From: JAVBMJ01 sp031551275
Lineage (GTDB): Bacteria; Bacteroidota; Bacteroidia; Bacteroidales; Rikenellaceae
Direction: 5' to 3'
DNA: 64,000 nt
Assembly: GCA_031551275.1 (NCBI GenBank)
Contig: JAVBNX010000005.1
Span: 59,806-123,805 of the forward strand
Under the pieces are notes generated by a model. The model was not told the origin of the DNA and did not search any database. It saw only the letters and a program-made list of their open reading frames with translations. The position numbers and the translations under genes were made by a program. Position 1 is the first letter of the stretch. Each line of letters begins with the position of its first letter. Positions 55,754-64,000 of this stretch are shown in pieces.

Positions 55754-56416
55754 ATGAAAGAAGTATTGGCCTTTTTGGAGGACCTGGTCCGCAACAACAA
55801 CCGCGAATGGTTCGAAGCGAACAAAGCGCTCTACAAATACGCAACCGAGTACACCAACGATCTGGCATTAAGGATGATCGCCGGCATCGCCGAGTTCGAC
55901 CCATCGGTCAAGGACCTCACGCTCAAGGATGTGACCTACCGCATCTACCGCGACGTAAGGTTTGCCAAGGACAAATCGCCCTACAAGACCCACATCGGGA
56001 TCTACGTCTGCAAGGGCGGCAAAAAATCATGGAATTCGGGCTACTACCTCCACATCGAACCGAAACTGGAGGGGATTACCGAAGGACCGATGGCCTCCTC
56101 GGGCATCTATATGCCCTCGCCCGAAACGCTCAAAAACCTCCGCGAGGCGATCCTGGAAAACGGCGGCAAATTCGAATCCGCCCTGAAAAAGAGCTACCCC
56201 GCCGGTTTCCTGCTCGACAAAACCAACACCCTGAAGCGTAACCCGGCAGGCTTCCCCGAGGGTAAATACGACGAACTGATCCGCCTGAAGGACCTCTACG
56301 TCTTCAAACGCATGGACCCGGCCGAGTTGCTCAAAAAAGATTTCTTAGAGGGCCTGATCGCCGACTACAAAACGACTTACGATCTGATCCACCTGCTCAA
56401 CGAGGTAAGCGGGTAG
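55754..56416 (+). CDS. DUF2461 family protein
   Basis: This 220-residue protein matches the DUF2461 (TIGR02453) family: FLEDLVRNNNREWFEANKALY at the start, then DVTYRIYRDVRFAKDKSPYKTH and GYYLHIEPK. The function is unknown. It is read divergently from the ECF sigma gene and ends 3 bp from the convergent uxaB. A weak TACCTTCA box (55728-55735) lies 18 bp upstream. Confidence 0.88.
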   Translation: MKEVLAFLEDLVRNNNREWFEANKALYKYATEYTNDLALRMIAGIAEFDPSVKDLTLKDVTYRIYRDVRFAKDKSPYKTHIGIYVCKGGKKSWNSGYYLHIEPKLEGITEGPMASSGIYMPSPETLKNLREAILENGGKFESALKKSYPAGFLLDKTNTLKRNPAGFPEGKYDELIRLKDLYVFKRMDPAELLKKDFLEGLIADYKTTYDLIHLLNEVSG

Positions 56417-56419
56417 GAC

Positions 56420-57856
56420 TTACAACGCCGCCAGAGTCGCCCGCATCCCCCGTGCGGCGATCGATTCCAGCATCGAGGTCAGCATCGGGGTCAAGCCGTC
56501 GATCTTGTTGAGGTCCTCGCCCCAGATCTTCTCGGCGCCCAACACGCCCGCCGCCACCTTGCTCACATCGCCGGTCGCCCAGAGCTGCTTCAACAGCTCG
56601 ACGATCGCCGGATCGTCGTTGGGCACGATCTGATCCTCGCCTCGTTTGCCGCCCCGGTAGTAGGTAACGATCCCGGCCAGCCCCAGCACGATCCCCTTGG
56701 GCAACTCGCCCTTGCGCGCCAGGTAGGTCTTCAGGCCGGGCAGGTCGCGGGTTTTGAACTTGGGGAAAGAATTAAGCATGATGCTGGTCACAAAGTGCTT
56801 GACAAAGGGGTTGCGGAAACGGTCGCACACATCGTTCGCGAACTTTTCGAGCTCCGCTTTGGGCAGATCCAGAGTCGGCAACAGTTCGTCGTACATCACG
56901 CGTTTGACGTACTCCCCCACCGCGGCGTCCTCCATGCACTCGCGCACGGTGTCCAGCCCGCTCAGGTAGCCCACGGGCGAGAGCACGGTGTGGGGACCGT
57001 TCAGAAGCGTTACCTTGCGGTCGTGGTAAGGTTCCTCGCTGGGTACGAACAATACGTTCAACCCCGCCTTGTCGGCCGGGAACTCCCTCGCCACGCTTTC
57101 GGGGGCCTCGATGACCCACAGGTGGAATATCTCGCCTTTGACCATCAGTTTGTCCTCGAATCCGGCACGCACGCACAACTCGCCGATCGTCTCCTTGGGA
57201 TAGCCCGGGACGATGCGGTCGACCAGCGTGCTGTACACGCCGCACGCCTCGTCGAACCACTTCTTGAACCCGTCGCCCAATCCCCACAGCTCGATGTACT
57301 GGTGGATGCACCTTTTCAACTCCTTGCCGTTGTGGAAGATCAGCTCGCACGGAAAAATGATCCAGCCCTTTGAGGTATCGCCCTTGAAATGGGTATAGCG
57401 CTTATAGAGCAACTGCGTCAGTTTCCCCGGATAGGAAGTAGGCGGCTCATCGGTCAGCTTGCACGCCGGGTCGAAGGCGATCCCCGCCTCGGTGGTATTG
57501 GATACCACGAACCGGATCTCGGGATTCACAGCCAACGCCTGGTACTCCGCATACTGGGTATAGGGATTCAGCCCCCGGGTAATCACATCGATCAGATCCA
57601 ACGAGTCGACCTCCTTGCCGCCGTCCAACCCTTGCAGGTTGAGGTGGTAGAGGCCGTCCTGGTCGTTGAGCATATCGACCATGCCCTTGTCGATGGGCTG
57701 GATGACCACCACGCCGCTGTCGAAGCCGGCCTTTTTGTTCATGTTCCAGACGATCCAGTCTACAAAAGCGCGCAAAAAGTTCCCCTCCCCGAATTGGATT
57801 ACCCGCTCGGGGTAGAGTTTCGCGGCAGCGGCGTTGGTACGGTTCAATGGTTTCAT
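56420..57856 (-). CDS. uxaB: Tagaturonate reductase (altronate oxidoreductase)
   Basis: This NADH-dependent enzyme of the mannitol dehydrogenase superfamily reduces D-tagaturonate to D-altronate. The 478 residues begin with a Rossmann-like segment (RVIQFGEGNFLRAFVDWIVW) typical of UxaB. VVSNTTEAGIAF and FPCELIFHNGKELKRCIHQY also match. The gene follows the LacI gene by 11 bp on the same strand and serves the galacturonate branch together with uxaC on the other strand. Altronate dehydratase (uxaA) is not in the window. Confidence 0.93.
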   Translation of the reverse strand: MKPLNRTNAAAAKLYPERVIQFGEGNFLRAFVDWIVWNMNKKAGFDSGVVVIQPIDKGMVDMLNDQDGLYHLNLQGLDGGKEVDSLDLIDVITRGLNPYTQYAEYQALAVNPEIRFVVSNTTEAGIAFDPACKLTDEPPTSYPGKLTQLLYKRYTHFKGDTSKGWIIFPCELIFHNGKELKRCIHQYIELWGLGDGFKKWFDEACGVYSTLVDRIVPGYPKETIGELCVRAGFEDKLMVKGEIFHLWVIEAPESVAREFPADKAGLNVLFVPSEEPYHDRKVTLLNGPHTVLSPVGYLSGLDTVRECMEDAAVGEYVKRVMYDELLPTLDLPKAELEKFANDVCDRFRNPFVKHFVTSIMLNSFPKFKTRDLPGLKTYLARKGELPKGIVLGLAGIVTYYRGGKRGEDQIVPNDDPAIVELLKQLWATGDVSKVAAGVLGAEKIWGEDLNKIDGLTPMLTSMLESIAARGMRATLAAL

Positions 57857-57867
57857 ATCGATTTCTA

Positions 57868-58932
57868 TTATAAGGTATCGGTGTAGTACTCGACGTTCAA
57901 CGCGGTCAAAATATCCATCGACATGTAGTTGTCCCTTGCCGCGGGCTCCTGTTTGAGGATCAGGTGGTCCACGATGGCGCTGATCCCGCGGTAGACCTGG
58001 GTCTCGGTCCGCTGCACGATCAGGTAGTCGATGGTCCCGGCCTTCAGTGCGGCGATATTCTTCTCCAGAATATCGTAGCCCACCACCACCGCGTCGTCGA
58101 TGCCCCGCTTGGCGAGGTAGTCGGCGACCAGGTGCACGCGCGAGTTGAAAGTAATGATATGCCGGACCTGGGGGTGGTTTTCAAAGAAGCGGTCCAACAC
58201 CTTGGTATTGTAGGCCGGATCGTAGGGCCGGATAAACTCGTTGAGGATGGTCGTCCCGGGATAGCGCTCGGCCATGTACTGCATAAAGCCCTCCCTGCGT
58301 TTGAGGGTCGGGTTGTCGTTCGGGGAGGCGCCCCGCTCGATCCTGAAATTGGCGATCTGGGCGGCCGGGCCCTTGCTCATCAGCAGGCTCGCGCCGAGCT
58401 TTCCGCTGTCGGCCATCGGCATCCCGAAGTAGGCCAGGTAGGGTGCCTCGTCGAGCTTCGAGTCGACCATCACGCACGAGGCGCCCTGCTGCTCCAGCTC
58501 CCGTGTAAACTCCAACGTGTCGTCCCTGAAGATCGGGGCGAGCACCACGGCGGCGGGCTGCATGTCGAGCACCTGCGCGCACGCCTTGCGGAAGGATTCC
58601 GCGTCGAACTGGTCGTAATGGACGCTGACCAGCTCGACGTTATGCTGCGCGGCCATCTCCCCGGCGGCCTTGACGCCCCCGTCGACCAGTTGCCAGTACT
58701 CCCCGGGCGAGCTCCCCGGAAAGAGGCACACGACCGTGAAACGCTTTTTGGAGGCCAGCAGCGAGGCGTAGATGTTGGGCCGGTAGCCGATCCGCTGGAT
58801 TACCTCCTCGACTTTGGCCTTGCTTTTCTTGGAGACCTCCCCCCTGCCGTGGATTACCCTGTCGACGGTTCCTTTGGAAACGCCGGCCATCCGGGCCACG
58901 TCTTTTATGGTTATTTTCTTGTCGTTATCCAT
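57868..58932 (-). CDS. LacI family regulator of the uronate locus
   Basis: This 354-residue regulator has an N-terminal helix-turn-helix (ITIKDVARMAGVSKGTVDRV), the hinge RIGYRPNIYASLLASKK and a periplasmic-binding-protein-like sensor domain resembling LacI members that bind sugar acids or sugars. The ATG at 58932 is chosen because the helix-turn-helix begins there and a -7 box lies 7 bp upstream; the open frame runs 16 codons further through the operator. A perfect 20-bp palindrome between this gene and uxaC is its probable binding site, implying self-regulation. Confidence 0.92.
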   Translation of the reverse strand: MDNDKKITIKDVARMAGVSKGTVDRVIHGRGEVSKKSKAKVEEVIQRIGYRPNIYASLLASKKRFTVVCLFPGSSPGEYWQLVDGGVKAAGEMAAQHNVELVSVHYDQFDAESFRKACAQVLDMQPAAVVLAPIFRDDTLEFTRELEQQGASCVMVDSKLDEAPYLAYFGMPMADSGKLGASLLMSKGPAAQIANFRIERGASPNDNPTLKRREGFMQYMAERYPGTTILNEFIRPYDPAYNTKVLDRFFENHPQVRHIITFNSRVHLVADYLAKRGIDDAVVVGYDILEKNIAALKAGTIDYLIVQRTETQVYRGISAIVDHLILKQEPAARDNYMSMDILTALNVEYYTDTL

Positions 58933-58939
58933 ACGCGGA

Positions 58940-58947
58940 CAAAGGTA
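58940..58947 (-). promoter_or_regulatory. Promoter -7 box of the uronate LacI gene
   Basis: On the minus strand this reads TACCTTTG, an exact TAnnTTTG, 7 bp before the ATG at 58932. The mRNA would have a very short leader. Confidence 0.55.
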
Positions 58948-58955
58948 TAATAAAT

Positions 58956-58975
58956 TTTCGTGCACGTGCACGAAA
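58956..58975. promoter_or_regulatory. Perfect 20-bp palindromic operator between LacI gene and uxaC
   Basis: TTTCGTGCACGTGCACGAAA is identical to its reverse complement. It lies between the two divergent -7 boxes (58940-58947 and 58991-58998), over the expected -33 region of both. A centre of this kind suits a LacI-family dimer, so one site could repress both directions. Confidence 0.78.
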
Positions 58976-58990
58976 TTCAAATTATTTTTA

Positions 58991-58998
58991 TACTTTTG
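58991..58998 (+). promoter_or_regulatory. uxaC promoter -7 box
   Basis: TACTTTTG is an exact TAnnTTTG, 68 bp before the uxaC ATG. The remaining leader (58999-59066) contains GGAGGTACCTCTCC (59005-59018), a short inverted repeat. Confidence 0.6.
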
Positions 58999-59066
58999 AC
59001 CCCGGGAGGTACCTCTCCTGAGCCACGCGCCGATTTACAACATTAAAAATCATAAACTTATACAAT

Positions 59067-60470
59067 ATGAATCCCTTTACCGGTCCCGATTTCATGCTCC
59101 AGAGCGACGCCGCGCGCGAACTGTTCCACGGCCACGCCTCCAAAATGCCGATCATCGACTACCATTGCCACCTGATCCCGGAGATGATCGCCCAGAACCA
59201 CCAGTTCAAGAGCCTGACCGATATCTGGCTCGGCGGCGACCACTACAAGTGGCGCGCCATGCGGGGCAACGGCATCAACGAGGAGTTCATCACGGGAGAA
59301 AAGTCGGACTGGGAGAAATTCGAAAAGTGGGCCTCCACCGTACCTTATACGATGCGCAACCCCCTCTACCACTGGACCCACCTGGAGCTCTCGCGCGTCT
59401 TCGGGATCGATAAGCTGCTGAGCCCGGTTACTGCCAGGGAGATCTTCGAGGAGTGCAACGCCAAACTGGCCACCCCCGAATTCCGCGCCCAGGCGCTGAT
59501 GAAACGCTTCGGCGTGGAGGTGGTCTGCACGACCGACGACCCGGCCGACGACCTGAAATTCCACAAACAGATCGCAGACAAGCCCTTCGGGGTCAAGGTG
59601 CTCCCCACCTGGAGGGCCGACAAGGCGATGGCGGTCGAAAACCCCGAGGCCTACAAAAAATACATCGAGACGCTCTCCCAGATCGCCGACATGGAGATCC
59701 TCTCCTACGAGGACCTGCTCGGCGCCTTGCGCAAGCGCCACGACTTTTTCGCCTCGATGGGCTGCAAGCTCTCCGACCACGGCCTGGAGACCTTCTACGC
59801 TGAGGACTACACCGAATCGGAGATGCTCCAGATCTTCAGCAAGGTAATGGGCGGCAAGGCCCCCACCCCCGAGGAGTGCCTCAAATTCAAGAGCGGCATG
59901 CTCTTCGATTTGGCCGTGATGGACTACGAGAAGGGCTGGACCCAACAGTTCCACATCGGGGCCATCCGCAACAACAACACCCGCATGCTTAACCGCCTGG
60001 GCCCCGACACGGGCTACGACGCGATCCACGACCTTCCCTGCGCTGCCGCGGGCCACAAGCTGTTGGACCGCCTCAACCGCGAGGACAAGCTGGCCAAGAC
60101 CATCCTCTACAACCTCAACCCGAAGGACAACGAGGTACTGGCCACCATGGCCTACACCTTCAACGACGGCAGCGTGGCGGGCAAGATACAGCTCGGCTCG
60201 GGCTGGTGGTTCCTGGACCAGGAGGACGGCATGCGCAGGCAGATCAACGCCCTCTCGGCGCTGGGACTTTTGAGCCGCTTCGTAGGCATGCTGACCGACT
60301 CGCGCAGCTTCCTCTCCTATCCGCGCCACGAATATTTCCGCCGCATTTTGTGCGACATCCTGGGCAACGATGTGACCCAGGGCAAGTTGCCCGCCTCGGA
60401 GATGGGCTTTATCGGCGCGCTGGTCGAGGACATCTCCTATTTCAACGCGAAACGCTATTTCGAATTCTAA
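59067..60470 (+). CDS. uxaC: Glucuronate/galacturonate isomerase
   Basis: This enzyme isomerises D-galacturonate to D-tagaturonate and D-glucuronate to D-fructuronate. The 467 residues match the family (470 in E. coli). The metal-binding motif DYHCHLIP is at about residues 31-38, and FHIGAIRNNNTRML and FVGMLTDSRSFLSYPRHEYFRR are typical UxaC signatures. It is the first gene of the plus-strand uronate operon with kdgK and kdgA, which follow after 13 and 11 bp. Confidence 0.96.
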   Translation: MNPFTGPDFMLQSDAARELFHGHASKMPIIDYHCHLIPEMIAQNHQFKSLTDIWLGGDHYKWRAMRGNGINEEFITGEKSDWEKFEKWASTVPYTMRNPLYHWTHLELSRVFGIDKLLSPVTAREIFEECNAKLATPEFRAQALMKRFGVEVVCTTDDPADDLKFHKQIADKPFGVKVLPTWRADKAMAVENPEAYKKYIETLSQIADMEILSYEDLLGALRKRHDFFASMGCKLSDHGLETFYAEDYTESEMLQIFSKVMGGKAPTPEECLKFKSGMLFDLAVMDYEKGWTQQFHIGAIRNNNTRMLNRLGPDTGYDAIHDLPCAAAGHKLLDRLNREDKLAKTILYNLNPKDNEVLATMAYTFNDGSVAGKIQLGSGWWFLDQEDGMRRQINALSALGLLSRFVGMLTDSRSFLSYPRHEYFRRILCDILGNDVTQGKLPASEMGFIGALVEDISYFNAKRYFEF

Positions 60471-60483
60471 AAAAACATAAAAA

Positions 60484-61521
60484 ATGAAAGTTGTAACTTT
60501 CGGCGAGATCATGCTCCGCCTCGCCACCCCGGGCTACCTGCGCTTCGGCCAGGCCAAAGAATTTACCGCGACCTTCGGCGGCGGCGAGGCCAACGTGGCC
60601 GTCTCGCTGGCCAACTACGGCATTAAAACGAGTTTCGTTACCCGTTTGCCCAAGAACGACATCGCGGAGAGCTGCATCGGCGAACTGCGCCGCTACGGCG
60701 TGGGTGTGGACGACATCGTGCGCGGCGGCGACCGCGTGGGGATCTACTTCCTCGAGACCGGGGCCGTGGCCCGCGCCAGCAAGGTGGTCTACGACCGGGC
60801 CGGATCGTCGATCGCCGACATCGAGCCCGGCATGGTGGACTGGGAAAGCGTCCTGAAAGGGGCCGACTGGTTCCACTGGACGGGCATTACCCCGGCCCTG
60901 AGCCAGGGCGCGGCCGACGCCTGCCTGGAGGCCATCAAGGTCGCCAACAAACTGGGTATTACGGTATCGACCGATTTGAACTTCCGCAAAAACCTCTGGA
61001 AATACGGCAAAACCGCCTCCGAAGTGATGCCCGCTCTGGTAGAGGGCTGCGACGTGATCCTGGGCAACGAGGAGGACGCCGAAAAGGTCTTCGGCATCAA
61101 GCCCGAGGGCTTCGACGTGACCGCCACCGCGGGCCACGTGGAAGCCGCCGAGTTCGAGAGCGTGTGCAAGCAGATGCAAAAACGCTTCCCGAGGGCCAAA
61201 AAGGTAATCATTACCCTGAGGGGCTCGATCAACGCCAACCACAACACCTGGGCGGGCGTGCTGTGGGACGGCAAGCAACTCTTCCAATCGCCCGGCTACG
61301 ACATTACCCACATCGTCGACCGCGTGGGCGGGGGCGACTCCTTCATGGGCGGTCTGATCTACGGCCTTCTGACCTACAAGGGCGACGACCAGAAGGCGCT
61401 GAACTTCGCCGTGGCCGCCTCCTGCCTCAAGCACACGATCTACGGCGACTTCAACCTGGTCACGGTCAGCGAGGTCGAGAACCTGATGAAAGGCGACGGC
61501 TCGGGCCGCGTATCACGTTAA
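60484..61521 (+). CDS. kdgK: 2-keto-3-deoxygluconate kinase (PfkB family)
   Basis: This 345-residue sugar kinase phosphorylates 2-keto-3-deoxygluconate to KDPG. It starts KVVTFGEIMLRLATPGYLRF, with FGGGEANVAVSLANYG as the substrate-binding signature of KDG kinases. The catalytic base is Asp285 in RVGGGDSFMGG, part of the PfkB signature 2. Context between uxaC and the KDPG aldolase gene supports the substrate. The length is slightly above the usual 310-340. Confidence 0.93.
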   Translation: MKVVTFGEIMLRLATPGYLRFGQAKEFTATFGGGEANVAVSLANYGIKTSFVTRLPKNDIAESCIGELRRYGVGVDDIVRGGDRVGIYFLETGAVARASKVVYDRAGSSIADIEPGMVDWESVLKGADWFHWTGITPALSQGAADACLEAIKVANKLGITVSTDLNFRKNLWKYGKTASEVMPALVEGCDVILGNEEDAEKVFGIKPEGFDVTATAGHVEAAEFESVCKQMQKRFPRAKKVIITLRGSINANHNTWAGVLWDGKQLFQSPGYDITHIVDRVGGGDSFMGGLIYGLLTYKGDDQKALNFAVAASCLKHTIYGDFNLVTVSEVENLMKGDGSGRVSR

Positions 61522-61532
61522 TAAGAACGACA

Positions 61533-62201
61533 ATGGCAAGGTTTTCAAAAATTCAGGCATTGACCGCCATGGCCTCCACGGGCATGGTCCCCGTATTCTA
61601 CCACAAGGACGTGGAGATCGCCAAGAACGTGGTCAAAGCGTGCTACGACGGCGGTGTAAGGGCCTTCGAGTTCACCAACCGGGGCGAGTTCGCCCACGAG
61701 GTGTTCGGCGAGCTGTCCAAATTCTGCGCGAAGGAGTGCCCCGAGATGATCCTGGGCGTGGGCTCGATCGTGGATGCCCCCACGGCCAGCCTCTACATCC
61801 AACTGGGCGCGAACTTCGTGGTCGGCCCGTTGTTCAACCCCGAGGTAGCCAAGGTCTGCAACCGCAGGCTGGTCCCCTACACCCCCGGCTGCGGCAGCGT
61901 GACCGAGGTGGGTTTCGCCCAGGAGGCGGGCTGCGACTTGTGCAAGGTCTTCCCCGGCGACGTACTGGGCCCCAACTTCGTCAAGGGCCTGATGGCCCCC
62001 ATGCCCTGGTCGATGCTTGTGGTCACGGGCGGCGTCAAACCCGAAGAGGCCAACATCAAAGGCTGGTTCGAAGCAGGCGTAACCTGCGTAGGCATGGGCT
62101 CCAACCTCTTCCCCAAGGATCTGATCGAAAAAAAGAACTGGTCCGGCATCAGCGCCCTGTGCAAAGACGCCCTGGCCTTGATCTCCAAATACAAAAAATA
62201 A
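61533..62201 (+). CDS. kdgA: KDPG/KHG aldolase
   Basis: This 222-residue class I aldolase splits 2-keto-3-deoxy-6-phosphogluconate into pyruvate and glyceraldehyde 3-phosphate. The Schiff-base Lys is Lys138 in LCKVFPGD, and FEFTNRGEFAHEVF carries the catalytic Glu. The phosphate-site loop reads PYTPGCGSVTEV instead of the common PGxxTPSE, a variant that I associate with Bacteroidota members. The ATG at 61533 gives the expected N-terminus; the longer frame lies within kdgK. Confidence 0.92.
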   Translation: MARFSKIQALTAMASTGMVPVFYHKDVEIAKNVVKACYDGGVRAFEFTNRGEFAHEVFGELSKFCAKECPEMILGVGSIVDAPTASLYIQLGANFVVGPLFNPEVAKVCNRRLVPYTPGCGSVTEVGFAQEAGCDLCKVFPGDVLGPNFVKGLMAPMPWSMLVVTGGVKPEEANIKGWFEAGVTCVGMGSNLFPKDLIEKKNWSGISALCKDALALISKYKK

Positions 62202-62207
62202 CGTAAC

Positions 62208-62311
62208 TCCCTTCGGGCACGGGCGCCAGCACCTTAGAAAAACCCCCTCCCCTACGGTTAGGGGAGGGCCGGGGAGGGGTGATCGTCGACTAAAAGGGTC
62301 TCGCGAAGGGA
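62208..62311. repeat. Nested inverted-repeat (REP/MITE-like) intergenic element
   Basis: The outer arms TCCCTTCG (62208-62215) and CGAAGGGA (62304-62311) enclose a strong hairpin, CCCTCCCCTA (62245-62254) with TAGGGGAGGG (62259-62268), followed by CCGGGGAGGGG. It fills most of the 143-bp gap between kdgA and the MFS gene and has no open frame. It may end or weaken the uxaC-kdgK-kdgA transcript, but no U tract follows. Confidence 0.55.
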
Positions 62312-62344
62312 AGACCAAGCAAACTAAACGTAAACCTCAACCAG

Positions 62345-63850
62345 ATGATTAAAAATCAAGACGAACGTATGTCCTCCTACCGGTGGACGATCTGCGCGCT
62401 GCTGTTCTTCGCCACCACGATCAACTACCTGGACCGCCAGGTGTTGTCGCTGACCTGGGACGAGTTCATCAAACCCGAGTTCCACTGGAACGAAAACCAC
62501 TACGGGACGATTACCTCGATCTTCTCGATCGTCTACGCCGTGTGCATGCTCTTCGCCGGAAGGTTCATCGACTGGATGGGCTCGCGCAAAGGTTTCCTCT
62601 GGGCGATCGGGGTCTGGTCCGTGGGCGCCGTGATGCACGCCGTATGCGGCGTGGGCACCGAGGCCTGGGTGGGCATGAAGAGCGCCGCCGAGCTTGCGGC
62701 CGCGGTCGGCGATACGGCCGTTGTGATCGCCACGGTCAGCATGTATTTCTTTATCGTCGCGCGATGCGTCCTTGCGCTTGGCGAGGCGGGCAACTTCCCC
62801 GCCGCTATCAAGGTGACGGCGGAATACTTCCCCAAGCGGGACCGCGCCTACGCCACCTCGATCTTCAACGCTGGCGCGTCGATCGGCGCGCTGGTCGCTC
62901 CGCTGAGCATCCCCCTGCTTGCCAAGGCCTGGGGCTGGGAGATGGCCTTTATCGTGATCGGTGCGCTGGGCTTTATCTGGATGGGCTTCTGGGTCTTCCT
63001 CTACGCCCCTCCCGCCAAGAGCAAGCGCGTGAACGCCGCCGAGCTGGCCTACATCGAGCAGGACCTGGGCGACGGCGAACAGACCCCCGCGCAGGAAGAG
63101 TCGCAAAAGACCTCGTTCTGGAAATGCTTCTCCTATAAACAGACCTGGGCCTTCGCCGTGGGTAAGTTCATGACCGACGGTGTGTGGTGGTTCTTCCTGT
63201 TCTGGACGCCCTCCTATTTGAACACCCAGTTCGGCATCAAGACCTCCGAGGGGCTGGGTATCGCCCTGATCTTCACGCTGTATGCCATCACGATGATCTC
63301 GATCTACGGCGGCAAACTGCCCACGATCATCATGAACCGCACGGGCAAGGATCCCTACGCTGCGCGCATGAACTCGATGCTGATCTTCGCCTTCTTCCCC
63401 CTGCTGGTGCTGCTGGCCCAACCTTTGGGGACGATCTCGCCCTGGCTGCCCGTGATCATGATCGGTATCGGCTGTGCGGCCCACCAATCGTGGAGCGCCA
63501 ACATCTTCTCGACCATCGGCGACATGTTCCCCAAGAAGGCGATCGCCACTATTACCGGCATCGGCGGCATGGCGGGAGGCGTCGGCTCGATGATCCTGCA
63601 AAAGGGCGCGGGCGCGCTGTTCGTCTTCGCATCCGGCTCGACGCTGGCCGGCGCCAAAGAGGTCGAGATGACCAAGGACCTGCTGGCCCAGGGCGCGGAG
63701 TACGTGCGCATGCCTTTGGAGTTCATGGGCTTCAGCGGCAAACCGGCAGGTTATTTCATCATCTTCTGCATCTGCGCCTTCGCCTATCTGATCGGCTGGT
63801 CGATCATGAAATCCCTCGTCCCGAAATTCAAGCCCATTACCGACTTGTAA
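62345..63850 (+). CDS. exuT: ExuT-type hexuronate transporter (MFS)
   Basis: This 501-residue permease is of the anion:cation symporter branch of the major facilitator superfamily. TINYLDRQVLS in helix 1 and ALGEAGNFPAAIKVTAEYFP near helix 4 are the ExuT/GudP signatures. The middle carries a long extra segment (GVGTEAWVGMKSAAELAAAV, about residues 102-122) between helices 3 and 4. It probably imports galacturonate or glucuronate for the preceding enzymes. An in-frame Met at 62369 (MSSYRW) is a possible alternative start. Confidence 0.92.
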   Translation: MIKNQDERMSSYRWTICALLFFATTINYLDRQVLSLTWDEFIKPEFHWNENHYGTITSIFSIVYAVCMLFAGRFIDWMGSRKGFLWAIGVWSVGAVMHAVCGVGTEAWVGMKSAAELAAAVGDTAVVIATVSMYFFIVARCVLALGEAGNFPAAIKVTAEYFPKRDRAYATSIFNAGASIGALVAPLSIPLLAKAWGWEMAFIVIGALGFIWMGFWVFLYAPPAKSKRVNAAELAYIEQDLGDGEQTPAQEESQKTSFWKCFSYKQTWAFAVGKFMTDGVWWFFLFWTPSYLNTQFGIKTSEGLGIALIFTLYAITMISIYGGKLPTIIMNRTGKDPYAARMNSMLIFAFFPLLVLLAQPLGTISPWLPVIMIGIGCAAHQSWSANIFSTIGDMFPKKAIATITGIGGMAGGVGSMILQKGAGALFVFASGSTLAGAKEVEMTKDLLAQGAEYVRMPLEFMGFSGKPAGYFIIFCICAFAYLIGWSIMKSLVPKFKPITDL

Positions 63851-63912
63851 TCTGTGGCATGTCCCGTCCTAAAAAAAGTTTACAGGATTAGACATTAAAA
63901 AGAACGCTTTGA

Positions 63913-63944
63913 GTTACCCGGTGGCGCATGCGCCACCGGGTAAC
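63913..63944 (+). terminator. exuT terminator, perfect 32-bp palindrome
   Basis: GTTACCCGGTGGCGCA (63913-63928) and TGCGCCACCGGGTAAC (63929-63944) are perfect arms with no spacer, followed by TTTGTTTTG. It begins 62 bp after the exuT stop. The last 56 bases of the window show AGCCCTTGTCAGGGCT but no gene. Confidence 0.8.
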
Positions 63945-64000
63945 TTTGTTTTGTAGGTAGCCCTTGTCAGGGCTCGTTGGCGGTGCATCTGTTCGGGGGT

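Noticed and set aside
63957..64000. tRNA or other RNA gene at the right edge
   Set aside because: AGCCCTTGTCAGGGCT forms a short hairpin, but there is no cloverleaf, anticodon arm or CCA-type end in the sequence available.

Overview
The window reads as one contiguous piece of a GC-rich Bacteroidota chromosome, most like a gut Rikenellaceae/Alistipes-type genome. The evidence is the gene order rplM-rpsI-rpsB-tsf, SusC/SusD proteins, DUF2851, DUF4861, GSCFA and DUF2461 proteins, and repeated copies of the Bacteroidota promoter (TTTG, about 20 bp, TAnnTTTG). The genus is an inference; there is no rRNA here to settle it. No tRNA, rRNA, CRISPR array or complete insertion sequence was seen.

Layout. 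1-2585: ribosomal operon L13-S9-S2-EF-Ts on the minus strand. 2647-4481: tandem chloramphenicol-acetyltransferase-like genes followed by an AT-rich HEPN-like gene. 4501-10375: minus-strand housekeeping genes (tgt, lptG-like permease, M13 peptidase, engB, prs). 10420-13087: glycosyltransferase, ECF-like sigma factor, rsmG and rpmH. 13102-39851: a large glycan-utilisation locus. 39917-42830: carboxyltransferase and biotin carrier, a 164-bp palindromic MITE-like element, and ispE. 42880-49513: secreted DUF4861 protein, GSCFA protein, small membrane and TonB-C proteins, a degenerate PafA-like phosphatase, SufE, MIP18-family protein, DUF2851. 49525-52909: secA. 52973-56416: membrane protein, an ECF sigma/anti-sigma/adhesin-like module and a DUF2461 protein. 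56420-63944: a uronate catabolic locus (uxaB and its LacI regulator on minus; uxaC, kdgK, kdgA and exuT on plus).

The glycan locus is the most interesting part. Its minus arm encodes a LacI regulator, an L-fucose/D-arabinose isomerase (FucI), a lipoprotein, a FucP-type permease and a GH172 (DUF2961) enzyme. Its plus arm (22166-39851, nine tightly packed genes) encodes GH31, SusC, SusD, two surface lipoproteins, a three-InlB-repeat/DUF4185 lipoprotein (GH183-related), a URO-D-fold protein, a sugar porter and a GH106-like enzyme. GH172 and DUF4185/GH183 are the families of exo- and endo-D-arabinofuranan hydrolases, and FucI/FucP also handle D-arabinose. The locus is therefore a good candidate for D-arabinan utilisation. 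Near-identical LacI-type palindromes (CTAwAACGTTwTAG or close) lie upstream of fucI and in the leader of the plus-strand operon, which links the two arms into one regulon.

Other points are a Tgt that lacks the usual zinc cysteines, a PafA-family protein that has lost metal ligands, a perfect 20-bp operator between the uronate LacI gene and uxaC, and nested inverted-repeat intergenic elements at 41808-41971 and 62208-62311.
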